Shown: positions 53,941-63,426 of the stretch, in pieces
Position numbering within the stretch: the first letter of the stretch is position 1
Layout: every line of letters begins with the position of its first letter
Source of the DNA: Magnetococcales bacterium
GTDB taxonomy: Bacteria; Pseudomonadota; Magnetococcia; Magnetococcales; UBA8363
Length of the DNA: 64,000 nucleotides
Direction of reading: 5' to 3'
Assembly: GCA_015228815.1 (NCBI GenBank)
Contig: JADGCV010000001.1
Coordinates: 62,001-126,000 of the forward strand
Program-made: the position numbers and the translations under genes
The notes under the pieces: model-generated
The model's database searches: none
Told to the model about the DNA's origin: nothing
What the model saw: the letters and a program-made list of their open reading frames with translations, nothing else

Positions 53941-54092
53941 GGGGCATGCTCCTTGTCCAACAGGGTTTTTTAACTTGTTCAGATCCTGCATGACATTGCG
54001 CTCCCGGTCGATCATGCGCTCCAGGATCGTCGCAACCGTCCGCAGACACGTCCCGGAAGTGTCCCATCGATCCCAGACCCATCTCAAGACGT

Positions 54093-55367
54093 TCAGCCGT
54101 CTTTTTCGACGCGGTTTCTTCCCCGGGTCTTGGCCTGATACAACGCCCGGTCGGCGCGCTCCGTCAGGGTTCGGATCGAATCCTCCCTCCTTGCCTGGGA
54201 GACGCCGAAACTGCACGTCACTTTTCCCGCCCGGCCAAACGTCTCCCCCTCGATGAGACGCCTGAGTTTCTCGGCCAGCTTGCAGGTGGCATTCAGATCG
54301 TTGAGGGGTGAAACGATCATGAACTCCTCTCCCCCCCACCGGGCCACGATGTCCTCGATCCGGACGTTCTCCCGCAATGTCCTGGCAAACTTCTTCAACA
54401 CGTCGTCCCCGACCTGGTGGCCATGGGTGTCATTGATTTTCTTGAAATGATCGATGTCCCCAAGAATGATGGAAATGGCAAGATCATGGCGCCGGGCCCG
54501 ATGCAGTTCCGCCTCCAGAACGCCCTGCAACCGCGCCCGGTTGCAGACTCCGGTCAGGGCATCGGTGAAGGCCTGGGTTTCCAGTTGCCGTTTTTCGTTT
54601 TCAAGATGGGTGATGTCGATGAACGAAAACAGATGCCGATCCTGCTCGGGAAGCGAGTTGGTCTTGAGGGCAAAGGGGACCAGGTTTTCGGAGCGTTGGT
54701 TCTTGAGATAGACGACGGAAAACTTTTCGGGAGTTTGCAGAAGTTGATCAAGCCAATGCCCCTCCTCGTTGATGCCTTGACCCTGGGCAGTGAACATCAG
54801 ATCGCCGGCATTCTCCACCACCTCGTTGAAATGCTCGATCGAGGAAAACCCGAGAAAATCGAGAAATGCCTGATTGACATATTCGACGCAGCCGTCGGTG
54901 ATCACCATGAGCAGATTGGGCTGGGCATCCAGGAGAAAACGAACATAGCGGTTGGCCTCCTCCTTCTGACGGTTGCTGAACAACAGTTGCGCACATTTTT
55001 CCACCGCCTCGATCAGAAAACGGGGGTTGGTCGGCTTGAGGACATAGCGATCGATCCCCAGATCGATGGAGCGGATGAAATATTCGTCGTCGTTATGCGC
55101 CGTCATGACAACGATGGGAATGTCGCGACTTTTTTCGCGAATGGCCTTGGCCATCACCAGGCCGTCCATCTCCGGCATCATGATGTCGGTCACCACGATG
55201 TCGGGATCGAGGACGAGAAATTTGTCCAACCCCTCCCGACCATTCGCGGCAATCGCAAGCCTGGGCACCCGTCGCGAAAGAAATCGAACCATCTGAGTCC
55301 GAATGTCCGGATCATCCTCCACGTAAAGAAGGGTAAGCGATGACAGAAAATCCTGACGGGCTGCCAT
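54093..55367 (-). CDS. Response regulator with PAS and GGDEF domains
   Basis: 424 residues: receiver (about 10-125, LLYVEDDPDIR, phospho-Asp in DIVVTDIMMPEMDG, Lys in VLKPTN), PAS (about 135-250) and GGDEF (about 260-420). The active site is RWGGEEFMIV and an RIED inhibitory site lies five residues upstream. It is expected to make cyclic di-GMP on phosphorylation. No histidine kinase is adjacent. Confidence 0.92.
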   Translation of the reverse strand: MAARQDFLSSLTLLYVEDDPDIRTQMVRFLSRRVPRLAIAANGREGLDKFLVLDPDIVVTDIMMPEMDGLVMAKAIREKSRDIPIVVMTAHNDDEYFIRSIDLGIDRYVLKPTNPRFLIEAVEKCAQLLFSNRQKEEANRYVRFLLDAQPNLLMVITDGCVEYVNQAFLDFLGFSSIEHFNEVVENAGDLMFTAQGQGINEEGHWLDQLLQTPEKFSVVYLKNQRSENLVPFALKTNSLPEQDRHLFSFIDITHLENEKRQLETQAFTDALTGVCNRARLQGVLEAELHRARRHDLAISIILGDIDHFKKINDTHGHQVGDDVLKKFARTLRENVRIEDIVARWGGEEFMIVSPLNDLNATCKLAEKLRRLIEGETFGRAGKVTCSFGVSQARREDSIRTLTERADRALYQAKTRGRNRVEKDG

Positions 55368-55537
55368 GGGATCGGCTCATTTCCTTGAAATCGAACTCTT
55401 GGTTACCCTGCCAGAAACAAACTCCTGGCAACCGCGGCAAAATCCTGGATCCTTGCCTCAAACACCTCCAGAAGTGATCAACCGCTTCCGGACCCGTCCA
55501 TGATCATGAACAAATGGCATTGTTCCCTGGCGTTTTC

Positions 55538-56083
55538 CTAGGGCATGGGCCAGAAATCGGCCATAAGTCGGATCTGGACCGCAAGAATTTCCCGTCTCAT
55601 CCCTTCGATATTGATCACATGGTCCGCGGCCCGTTCGTAAAAAGGGCGACGGCGGCGCATGATGGTCTCCTCGCTTTCGGTAGCGCTCAGAGGTGGACGA
55701 CGCGGGTCGGCGGCAACCTTGGCAGCCAGACGCGGAATATCCCCTTCGAGCCAAAAGACCCTGCCATTTTTCCGGAGAAGGTCCATTTTGCGCCGACTGT
55801 AGACTTCACGTCCCTGGTCATCCAGATCGATCACCACCCCGCCACCGGTATCGACGATGACATCATTCATTCCCGCCACCTTCCGCACCACCTCCGCTTC
55901 CAGGTCGCGAAACGCCCGCCAGTCTCCTCCCAGGGAGGCGAGAATATTCGGGATCGTGGCCCCGCCCCGTTCATAGGAGATCAGGGCATCGGTAGACATC
56001 ACCGGTCGTTTGGTCAACAACGACAGCCGGCGCGACAGGTTGGATTTTCCCGCCCCCCGCATGCCGATCAGGATCAGATTCAC
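55538..56083 (-). CDS. aroK: Shikimate kinase
   Basis: 181 residues from a GTG that overlaps the stop of the upstream gene. P-loop LIGMRGAGKS, DTGGGVVIDLDD for shikimate binding, and DPRRPPLSA in the lid. Phosphorylates shikimate in aromatic amino acid synthesis. The sequence is somewhat divergent (GMRGAGKS for GLMGSGKS); no aroB follows. A related P-loop sugar kinase is less likely. Confidence 0.85.
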   Translation of the reverse strand: MNLILIGMRGAGKSNLSRRLSLLTKRPVMSTDALISYERGGATIPNILASLGGDWRAFRDLEAEVVRKVAGMNDVIVDTGGGVVIDLDDQGREVYSRRKMDLLRKNGRVFWLEGDIPRLAAKVAADPRRPPLSATESEETIMRRRRPFYERAADHVINIEGMRREILAVQIRLMADFWPMP

Positions 56084-56343
56084 GTCGTGTCACCCTTTCC
56101 CGAACGTACCTGCCGCACCCCTTTGACGATGACCAGAACGATCGGCGTCAGGTGCATGAAAAAATCGAAAATGTCGATGGGACGGGTCAAGGTGCCATGG
56201 ACAAGCATTTTTATTTTTTCCCACAAATGTGGTTCCGGAGCGACCGGAGCGATTCCCATGAAAATGGCGATGACAACAAGCGGCAGCCAGGGGATCCGAT
56301 CGATCACCGACTCCTTTCTTGGCGGTGGACTGTTTTGGTTCAT
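56080..56343 (-). CDS. Small two-span membrane protein
   Basis: 87 residues with two hydrophobic helices (IPWLPLVVIAIFMGIAPV and IFDFFMHLTPIVLVIVKGV) and a conserved EPHLWEKIKMLVHGTLTRPIDIFD segment between. Proteins of this pattern are sometimes labelled RND transporter, but they lack any RND feature; function unknown. Its stop overlaps the aroK start (GTGA). The ATG at 56343 gives the family length. Confidence 0.7.
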   Translation of the reverse strand: MNQNSPPPRKESVIDRIPWLPLVVIAIFMGIAPVAPEPHLWEKIKMLVHGTLTRPIDIFDFFMHLTPIVLVIVKGVRQVRSGKGDTT

Positions 56344-56519
56344 GGTATCCGGCGCTGCTGAAAAATGTAAATGGGAAAGTCCTCCCTTTCTATCCCAAGG
56401 CAGGGGTTCGGGGAAACCTTTTTCGGCAATTTTGTCGCAAGCGGTCGCGACGATGGTTGACCCACACCCCCATTGCGCCACATAATGGCGTGTCTCGACC
56501 GAAAGAAAAACACAATCCC

Positions 56520-56593
56520 GCGGGTGTCGTCCAATGGTAGGGCCTAAGCTTCCCAAGCTTAAGACGAGGGTTCGATTCCCTTCACCCGCTCCA
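56520..56593 (+). tRNA. tRNA-Gly (CCC)
   Basis: 74 nt with CCA. Acceptor GCGGGTG/CACCCGC, anticodon stem TAAGC/GCTTA around the loop TTCCCAA (CCC), T-arm AGGGTTCGATTCCCT. It faces dapE; the two ends are 15 bp apart. Confidence 0.95.
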
Positions 56594-56608
56594 AGTTGTC
56601 ACATGCGA

Positions 56609-57844
56609 TTACCCAACCAGACAGTTTCCCATCTCTTCGGATGTCCTTCTTCCCTGCTCCGATGGTGTGAGGAGCATTTTTTCAAGAATGCGTTGATAAA
56701 CCAATGCCAGGGTCTCAAGATCTCCGGCGGGGGTCGATTCATCGACCTTGTGCATGGTGGCCCCCACGAGGCCAAATTCAACCGTCTGGGGACAGAACCG
56801 GGAGATGAACCGGGCATCCGAAGTGCCACCGCCCGTGGAACGTTCCGGAATCCGGTCGAGGGTCTCGTGAATGGCCTCCTCGATCGCATCGAGCAGCGGT
56901 CCGCCCCGTGTCAGAAAAGGGAGTCCAGAAACCTGAAGGGTCAGTTCGAAACGACCGGGATCCCGGTCGAGGGGTTCGAGGAGGGAACGGATCCGGGCTT
57001 CGAGAGATTCGGGGGTGTGTTCGGTGGAAAAACGAATGTTGAAGCACGCAGTCAGCCGGGCCGGGATGACATTGGTGGCGCCGTCTCCCGCCTGGATGCG
57101 GGTGAACTGGAAAGAGGTCGGAGGAAAATGTGGGTTGACCGCCGCATCGAAGGAATGCCGGGCCAGAACATCGAATACCGCCAGACACTGGTGAATGGGA
57201 TTGCGGGCCAGATGGGGGTAGGCAACATGACCTTGCAGACCATGAACGACGATGGTTCCGTTGACCGAACCCCGGCGACCATTCTTCAGGCAGTCGCCCA
57301 GTTGGTGGACGCTTGTGGGTTCGCCGACCAGACAATAATCCAACCGTTCGTTCCGCGCCGCCATCCATTCGAGGACCCGGGCGGTACCGTCGATGGCCTG
57401 TCCCTCCTCGTCGCCGGTGACGAGAAATGAAAGGCTGTGGCGCTCGACGACGCCAGGATGCTCCTGTAGAAATCGCTCGACAGCGGTGACCATGGCGGCG
57501 AGCGCCCCCTTCATGTCACAGATCCCCCGTCCGAGGATCATCCCCTCACGATGTTCGGCGCCGAAGGGATCACCTTGCCAAAGGCCGGGTTCTCCGCTGG
57601 GGGTGACATCGGTGTGTCCCGCAAAGCAGAAGTTTTTCCCCTTTTCCCCAAGACGGGCATAAAAATTGTGGACCTGTCCGAAAATCAGGGGATGAACGGT
57701 AAATCCAAGCCGCTGCAACCGGTCGATGAGGATTTGCTGGCAGCCGTCATCGACGGGCGTGACCGAGGGGACGCGAACGAGTCGCCGGGCCAGCTCGACC
57801 GTTGCCGATGAAGAGGAATCGACCATTTTCACGTCCATGAACAT
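56609..57844 (-). CDS. dapE: Succinyl-diaminopimelate desuccinylase
   Basis: 411 residues from the ATG at 57844 (AAGGG upstream; ATGs 2 and 6 codons later are possible). M20 family metallohydrolase. Zinc ligands lie in FAGHTDVTPSGE, GRGICDMKGALAAM (bridging Asp), TGDEEGQAIDG (catalytic Glu) and the C-terminal GATMHKVDE. Removes succinate from N-succinyl-LL-DAP. Last gene of mpaA-dapC-dapD-dapE. Confidence 0.94.
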   Translation of the reverse strand: MFMDVKMVDSSSSATVELARRLVRVPSVTPVDDGCQQILIDRLQRLGFTVHPLIFGQVHNFYARLGEKGKNFCFAGHTDVTPSGEPGLWQGDPFGAEHREGMILGRGICDMKGALAAMVTAVERFLQEHPGVVERHSLSFLVTGDEEGQAIDGTARVLEWMAARNERLDYCLVGEPTSVHQLGDCLKNGRRGSVNGTIVVHGLQGHVAYPHLARNPIHQCLAVFDVLARHSFDAAVNPHFPPTSFQFTRIQAGDGATNVIPARLTACFNIRFSTEHTPESLEARIRSLLEPLDRDPGRFELTLQVSGLPFLTRGGPLLDAIEEAIHETLDRIPERSTGGGTSDARFISRFCPQTVEFGLVGATMHKVDESTPAGDLETLALVYQRILEKMLLTPSEQGRRTSEEMGNCLVG

Positions 57845-57870
57845 GATGCCCTTCGGGCAAAAAACCAAAA

Positions 57871-57925
57871 CCTTGGGGCGTTGCCCCAAACCCCACCGGG
57901 GGGGATGATCCCCCCCGGCCCCCCG
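57871..57925. repeat. Dispersed GC-rich double-hairpin repeat, copy 2
   Basis: CCTTGGGGCGTTGCCCCAA followed by CCGGGGGG-ATGAT-CCCCCCCGG. Reverse complement of the arrangement at 7128-7178; its first hairpin matches the short copies at 28951 and 46397. It lies between dapD and dapE. Confidence 0.6.
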
Positions 57926-57998
57926 CAAAAATTATTGCCAAACTTTTTTCCGATACATGGACAGGTCGTCCGGGGAGGAGAAAACAAACCTGGACGGC

Positions 57999-58850
57999 TC
58001 AGAATTCGCGCAGAAGATCATTGATGCCCGTCTTGGAGCGGGTCTGTTCATCGACCGTCTTGACGATGACGGCACAATAAAGATTGGGACCCGGCTTTCC
58101 GTCCGGCAGGGGTTTTCCCGGCATGGTGCCTGAAACGACGACCGAATAGGGGGGGACATATCCCATAAAGACCTCCCCCGTTTCACGATTGACGATCCGC
58201 GTCGAGGCGCCAAGGAAAACCCCCATCGACAAAACCGCCCCCCGTCCGACAATGACCCCTTCGGCCACCTCGGCACGGGCGCCGATGAAACAGTCGTCCT
58301 CGATGATGACCGGGTTGGCCTGGATCGGCTCCAGAACACCGCCGATCCCGGTCCCTCCCGAAATATGGACATTCCTGCCGATCTGGGCACACGAGCCTAC
58401 CGTGGCCCAGGTATCGATCATGGTTCCCGAATCGACATAGGCGCCGATGTTGACGAAGGAGGGCATGAGCACCACCCCCGGAGCGATATGGGCGCCCGCC
58501 CGGACGGTGGCGGTGGGGACCATGCGAAACCCCTTTTCGCGAAAATGAATCTCATCCCAATCATAGGTCTTGAGCGGAACCTTGTCGAAATGATTCTGCG
58601 GACCACCAGGGACGCAAACATTGTCGTTGATCTTGAACGAAAGCAGCACCGCCTTCTTGAGCCATTGATGGACGATCCATCCATGTTTGGCAAGGGGATG
58701 GTCGGGTTTGTGTTCGGCGATCCGCCGTTCGCCCGAATCCAGTTCTTCAAGCGTGGCCGCCACCGCATCCCTGACCTGGTCGGTAAAATCGTCGGCCAGG
58801 GCGTTTCTCTCTTCCCAGGCTTTTTCGATGATGGCTTGATGGTTGTTCAT
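57999..58850 (-). CDS. dapD: Tetrahydrodipicolinate N-succinyltransferase
   Basis: 283 residues. Left-handed beta-helix acyltransferase: [31 protein letters not shown], then [18 protein letters not shown] and hexapeptide repeats to VVVSGTMPG. Adds succinate to tetrahydrodipicolinate. The ATG at 58850 starts [16 protein letters not shown]; the upstream extension is non-conserved. Confidence 0.96.
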   Translation of the reverse strand: MNNHQAIIEKAWEERNALADDFTDQVRDAVAATLEELDSGERRIAEHKPDHPLAKHGWIVHQWLKKAVLLSFKINDNVCVPGGPQNHFDKVPLKTYDWDEIHFREKGFRMVPTATVRAGAHIAPGVVLMPSFVNIGAYVDSGTMIDTWATVGSCAQIGRNVHISGGTGIGGVLEPIQANPVIIEDDCFIGARAEVAEGVIVGRGAVLSMGVFLGASTRIVNRETGEVFMGYVPPYSVVVSGTMPGKPLPDGKPGPNLYCAVIVKTVDEQTRSKTGINDLLREF

Positions 58851-58954
58851 GGATAATCTCCCAAGAAAGATTGGATGGATGACCGCACGGGATCGACGAT
58901 CATGTCTCCACGCGAAGATTTCCGGATGGAACGGCATGGGGGATCGGGTGGCGA

Positions 58955-60151
58955 TCAGGCCAGATCGGCGACGGCAGCGGCGATGCGCAGAATTCCCTCC
59001 CTGTTCTCGTCACGAGGTTGGACCATGGCGACGCGGATGAAGGAGAAACCCGGATTTTCCGTCCCGTCTCCCCGGCCCAGATAAGTTCCAGGCAATACAG
59101 TGACATTGTACCACTGAAAAAGGTGGCGGGCAAATGATTCACCACCCCCGGGGACCTTGAGCCAAAGATAAAAGCCCGCCTCGGGGGCCTGAACGGAAAG
59201 CGACGGCTGGAGGATCTCCAGGGCGTCTTCCAGCTTGAGGCGGTATTGGGTGCGGTTTTCCGCGACATGGGATTCATCATTCCACGCGGCGATGGCCGCC
59301 TGCTGGATGAAGGGCGGCGTGGCGCAACCGGTGTAGGTCCTGAGCTTGAAATAGCCGTCGAGGATCCGGGCATCGCCCGCCACGAAGCCCGAACGGGCCC
59401 CCGGCATGTTGGAACGCTTGGACAGGGAATGAAACGCCAGACAACGCTCAAAGGCATCGCGGCCTGTCTTTCGCGCCACCTGCAACAATCCCGGAGGCGG
59501 TCGGTGGTACCATATTTCGGAATAACACTCGTCGGCGGCCAGGATGAAATCGTGGGTTTCGGCCAGTTCGAGCAGGCGGACCAGTTCGTCCTCCGGGGTG
59601 ACGGCGCCGGTCGGATTGGCGGGAGAACACAGGAAAAGAAGTCGCGTGCGTGCAAGCAGTTCGGCGGGAAGGGCGCCATAGTCTGGAAGAAAATGGTTCT
59701 TCTCCAGCGCGGGAACGTGAATCGGCGTCGCCCCCGCCATGATGGCCGCCCCCTCGTAGATCTGATAGAAAGGATTGGGCATCAGGACAACCGCGTCGGT
59801 CGCGTCGGGGCCGATGACCGCCTGGACAATGGAAAACAGCGCCTCCCGCGTCCCGTTGACCGGAAGAACCTGGGTCTGGGGATCGACCGTCCCGGATCCA
59901 AGATCGAAGCGCCGCTCCAGCCAACCCGCCGCCGCCCGTCGCAACCCCTCCTCGCCACGGACCGTGGGATAGCGGCTGATGCCGTCCAGGGAGCGCTCCA
60001 TGGTTTCCCGGATCCAGGGCGCGACGGGATGTCGCGGTTCGCCAATGGACAGATTGATCGGACGATGCCGCGGTGACGGAGTAACCTCCTGCAAAAGGGT
60101 ATGCAACTTTTCAAAAGGATAGGGTTGCAATCGACGGAGCAGGGTATTCAT
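58955..60151 (-). CDS. dapC: Succinyldiaminopimelate aminotransferase
   Basis: 398 residues, class I PLP aminotransferase. PLP Lys in [26 protein letters not shown] near the N-terminus, SPANPTGAV and [10 protein letters not shown]. The SLSKRSN motif is typical of DapC. Overlaps the upstream carboxypeptidase gene by four bases; dapD follows after about 100 bp. Confidence 0.93.
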   Translation of the reverse strand: MNTLLRRLQPYPFEKLHTLLQEVTPSPRHRPINLSIGEPRHPVAPWIRETMERSLDGISRYPTVRGEEGLRRAAAGWLERRFDLGSGTVDPQTQVLPVNGTREALFSIVQAVIGPDATDAVVLMPNPFYQIYEGAAIMAGATPIHVPALEKNHFLPDYGALPAELLARTRLLFLCSPANPTGAVTPEDELVRLLELAETHDFILAADECYSEIWYHRPPPGLLQVARKTGRDAFERCLAFHSLSKRSNMPGARSGFVAGDARILDGYFKLRTYTGCATPPFIQQAAIAAWNDESHVAENRTQYRLKLEDALEILQPSLSVQAPEAGFYLWLKVPGGGESFARHLFQWYNVTVLPGTYLGRGDGTENPGFSFIRVAMVQPRDENREGILRIAAAVADLA

Positions 60152-61299
60152 CGTTGGGGCGTCCTTGCCAATCGGTTCGAAAAGGAGGCATCAGGGGGTA
60201 GGCGCCGTCGGACATGGGTCGTCAACCACTTGACAAGATCCATCCAGATGGCGGTAATCTCTTTTTTTTCAGGCATGATTCCGGCATACTCAAGCTCGAT
60301 GGTGATGATGGGAATCTTGATGTTGTCCCCGCAATACCGCCCCAGAGAGCCGGGATAGGTTCCCAACAGCGACAAATAAAGCCGTCCCAACCTTTCGGGA
60401 GGGGTGTTGGGCGGGCCATCGAAGTCCAACAAACCGTAAGGGGCATGAATGGAAACAACCGCGTCGGGCTTGAAGCGTACAATTTCCTCCGCGACCCAAC
60501 GCGATTCGGGCTCGCTCAAAGGACCGGGTCCAGGGTAGCGCCGCGGGTCCCGATGGGTCTGGTTGATCCAATAATCCCGACTCGCCTCGATCCATTCCAG
60601 GACCGTCGGCGCGGTGGGAAAGTTGCGGTTGAGATCGACATCGTGGGCATTCATCCGTTGCGAAACCGGTCGCAACAGACCGTCGGGGTTCACCAGGGGA
60701 GCGACACGCCAATGAAACATCCCCGAATGGTACCGGTTGAGAATCTCCATCCATTTGAAGACAACGCTGATGGACGAATATTCATCCCCGTGAATCCCCC
60801 CGAGCAACAGAATGCGCGCCCGCGATTCGCGACCCGGCAGCGGCGGGTATTCCTTGAGCAGAATCGGGATGCCATTGACCGAAACCCCGCCCGAAACGCC
60901 CAAACGATGAGAAAGGCATTCCTCAACACTGACGCTGCCCAGTTTCTCGCCAATCCTGGCGCAGGTCTGTTCCATCGTGAGGATGCCCCCGGTTGACCCA
61001 TCCATCCTGTTTGCCGGAAGGGCCGCCCCTGGAGAATCCATCACCGCCAACGGAATGACCGGAGGAGCCTGTTTGCCGACACCCGTTGCCTGGAGCGCAT
61101 CCTCCGCCGTCTTCTTGACGATTTCGTGAACCGCGTCCACCATGTCCTGGGATTCCCGATCGCCGGGACCCGCCGAATGCAGGCTGAATACCGGCGCCAA
61201 CAGCAAGGCAAGCACGCATGAAACCAACCACCAACCTCTCCCAGTGGCAAAAAACAGGAGGGAACGGTTTGCGTCGGATATTGGGAACGGTTTATGCAT
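60148..61299 (-). CDS. M14 zinc carboxypeptidase, murein peptide amidase (MpaA-like)
   Basis: 383 residues. A signal/anchor segment (WWLVSCVLALLLAPVFSLHSAG, about 22-43) precedes a DUF2817/M14 domain: zinc ligands in LLLGGIHGDEYSS and SIHAPYGLLDF, with DLNRNFPTA and a catalytic Glu in IITIELEYAG. MpaA releases DAP from the murein tripeptide. Unlike cytosolic E. coli MpaA this protein appears exported. It opens the dapC-dapD-dapE operon with a four-base overlap, so DAP release and synthesis are linked. Confidence 0.82.
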   Translation of the reverse strand: MHKPFPISDANRSLLFFATGRGWWLVSCVLALLLAPVFSLHSAGPGDRESQDMVDAVHEIVKKTAEDALQATGVGKQAPPVIPLAVMDSPGAALPANRMDGSTGGILTMEQTCARIGEKLGSVSVEECLSHRLGVSGGVSVNGIPILLKEYPPLPGRESRARILLLGGIHGDEYSSISVVFKWMEILNRYHSGMFHWRVAPLVNPDGLLRPVSQRMNAHDVDLNRNFPTAPTVLEWIEASRDYWINQTHRDPRRYPGPGPLSEPESRWVAEEIVRFKPDAVVSIHAPYGLLDFDGPPNTPPERLGRLYLSLLGTYPGSLGRYCGDNIKIPIITIELEYAGIMPEKKEITAIWMDLVKWLTTHVRRRLPPDASFSNRLARTPQR

Positions 61300-61512
61300 G
61301 TATCGGGAAGCCAGAATTGAAACCTATGAAAGACCGGTAACAAACATGAACCTCCAAGCGGTGGCCATTAAGCGGGATGACCGGTATCGATCGGCTCGGG
61401 ATACCATGCTCAAACTTCCGTTTCTACTTCAGATCGGGGATGGGCGTCAATCATCCCCGCATGAAATGAAGGATCCGGTGTGTGTTCACTTCAGAAGTCC
61501 CAAGGTCCGGCA

Positions 61513-62406
61513 ATGAACAGACGTGATTTTCTCAAGGTGGCGACCGTGACCGGTTCGGCACTGGGCCTCATGACCGTGTCCAGACCCGGTCTCGCGGCGG
61601 TGGGTGGCGCCATCGGGGATGCAACCTCGGACGGCGCTCTGCCACTGCCCCTGGCACGCCCGAAATCGAAGGATGACGATCTGGCCGATTACCTGAAAAA
61701 GGTCCGGCAGTTCGATGAAGACCATGAAGGGGATGTGTATTTCGACGAATACAACTGGGGATTGCTCAAATCATCACTGGAACGGTTCGTCCGTCTGCAA
61801 CGGGTCGTCGGACATGGCAACTTCTATCTCCTGGATTTCGACGAGGCGTTGCGTCAGGCCAACCTTTATCCCAGCGTCGGCGCCTTCACCACCCCCGAGT
61901 TGAACTTCCTGGAAACCCTGTTCTACGAACAAGCGGCCATCTATGGATTCTATGGCGAGAAACCCTTGAAAAACCTGACCGACCGCATCCCATTGCGCGA
62001 AGTGGTCAAGGTCCCCGACAGCGGCAATTATCTCTATCGGGGCAAGCCGATGGAAACCTTCGAAGCCATCCGCAAAATACTCGGCCCCGAGGTCATTCTG
62101 ACGTCGGGTGTCCGAAGCGTCATCAAGCAATTCTATCTGTTCCTGAACAAAGCCTATGAAAGCGGCGGCAATCTGTCCCGGGCGTCCCGTTCCCTGGCCC
62201 CTCCAGGATACTCGTTCCATGGCATCAGTGATTTCGACGTGGGTCAGGCAGGCTACGGCCACTACAACTTCACCGAGCGATTCATCGCGACCAAGGTGTA
62301 CCGAACCCTGCGCGAACTGGGCTACCTGACCCTTCGCTATCCACGCGACAACCTGCTTGGCGTCCGGTTCGAACCCTGGCATATCAAAGTGGGCACTCGG
62401 GTCTAA
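61513..62406 (+). CDS. Tat-exported M15 (VanY-type) D,D-carboxypeptidase-like protein
   Basis: 297 residues from the ATG at 61513. Tat signal RRDFLKVATVTGSALGLMTV. The C-terminal half carries the M15 zinc motifs: SFHGISDFDVG (His and Asp ligands) and FEPWHIKV (catalytic Glu and His ligand). Likely cleaves D-Ala-D-Ala or other murein peptides in the periplasm. Divergent from the mpaA-like gene, giving a small murein-peptide group. LTSGVRSVIKQF is the usual pre-motif strand. Confidence 0.85.
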   Translation: MNRRDFLKVATVTGSALGLMTVSRPGLAAVGGAIGDATSDGALPLPLARPKSKDDDLADYLKKVRQFDEDHEGDVYFDEYNWGLLKSSLERFVRLQRVVGHGNFYLLDFDEALRQANLYPSVGAFTTPELNFLETLFYEQAAIYGFYGEKPLKNLTDRIPLREVVKVPDSGNYLYRGKPMETFEAIRKILGPEVILTSGVRSVIKQFYLFLNKAYESGGNLSRASRSLAPPGYSFHGISDFDVGQAGYGHYNFTERFIATKVYRTLRELGYLTLRYPRDNLLGVRFEPWHIKVGTRV

Positions 62407-62415
62407 ACGCATCGC

Positions 62416-63123
62416 ATGATCCCCTGCTCCCGCCACGCGCGTCCCAGAATCGCGCCCGCTTCCAGCCATGACAAGACACCCCTCCCCCCTTCCGGAAACG
62501 GCGTTTTTCCGGCGTGGATCGGCATTGGCAGCAATCAGGGCAACCCCCTCCGACAGTGTCACCGGGTCCTGACCGCCCTGTCACGACATCGGCGACTTCG
62601 GCTGCTGGCGGTCTCCTCCTTCTATCGGACCGAACCGGTCGGATTCCTTCACCAACCCTGGTTCGTCAACGCCGTGGCACTGTTTTCCACCACCCTCCAC
62701 CCCTTGACACTGCTGAACCTTTTGCAATGTCTCGAAAGACGCTTCGGGCGCACTCGTCGCAACGAACCGAAAAATGGCCCCCGTGCCATGGACCTGGATC
62801 TTCTGTTCCACGGTCGGCGCATCCAACGCCATCCACGCCTGATCCTGCCCCATCCCGGCATTCCCCACCGCCGCTTCGTCCTCGTGCCTCTGGCGGAAAT
62901 TTCTCCCTGGCTCAAGCACCCTCTGTCTGATAAAATCATTGACTTGCTGCTTGAGGAAACCGATGATGTCTCACAGGTGATGGATTTCTCCCACTGCCGG
63001 AAAACGCAGGCGTTTCCCGTGACACCGACGCCAGGATACAGATCGGGCGCGGTGATCCAAAACCGGAAATCCAGAACCTTGAAGGTCGGACAGGCTTCCA
63101 GAATCCCCAGAATCCATGGATGA
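62416..63123 (+). CDS. folK: 2-amino-4-hydroxy-6-hydroxymethyldihydropteridine pyrophosphokinase
   Basis: 235 residues; the HPPK domain covers about 32-185: AWIGIGSNQGNP, SSFYRTEPVGF, FVNAVALF, NGPRAMDLDLLFHG and LPHPGIPHRRFVLVPLAEI. Pyrophosphorylates the pterin in folate synthesis. It is longer than usual: about 30 extra residues before and 45 after. No ATG lies nearer the domain and no ribosome site is evident at 62416, so the start is uncertain. Confidence 0.88.
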   Translation: MIPCSRHARPRIAPASSHDKTPLPPSGNGVFPAWIGIGSNQGNPLRQCHRVLTALSRHRRLRLLAVSSFYRTEPVGFLHQPWFVNAVALFSTTLHPLTLLNLLQCLERRFGRTRRNEPKNGPRAMDLDLLFHGRRIQRHPRLILPHPGIPHRRFVLVPLAEISPWLKHPLSDKIIDLLLEETDDVSQVMDFSHCRKTQAFPVTPTPGYRSGAVIQNRKSRTLKVGQASRIPRIHG

Positions 63124-63426
63124 AAACAATCCTCAAAAGGACTGTCCGTCGCCGATCACTTTCCCAGGGGTAGTTTTCAGACTTCAACAGGCAGGACGGC
63201 CTGGATCCCAACATCACATGGGTGGGACCGGGACTGTTAAGGACATGAATCCCGAGTTTACTTCATTCTCTTCATCGATTGGCGACAGGCATTGCCCTGG
63301 TTTGATCCCGGACCCCGCGCCCGCCCGTCGCATTTTCCCTGTTTCGGTCCCCGATCCGACGTTCCCCCGGCAGGCGCTGTCCCGACGCCGCGGCGCCCCA
63401 TCCTCCGGTATCTCGGGGAGTCTTCC
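63124..63426. other. Gene-free gap before panB
   Basis: About 300 bp with no coding sequence I can support. An ORF across it on the plus strand has low-complexity content and no ribosome site. The panB leader is expected here. Confidence 0.6.
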
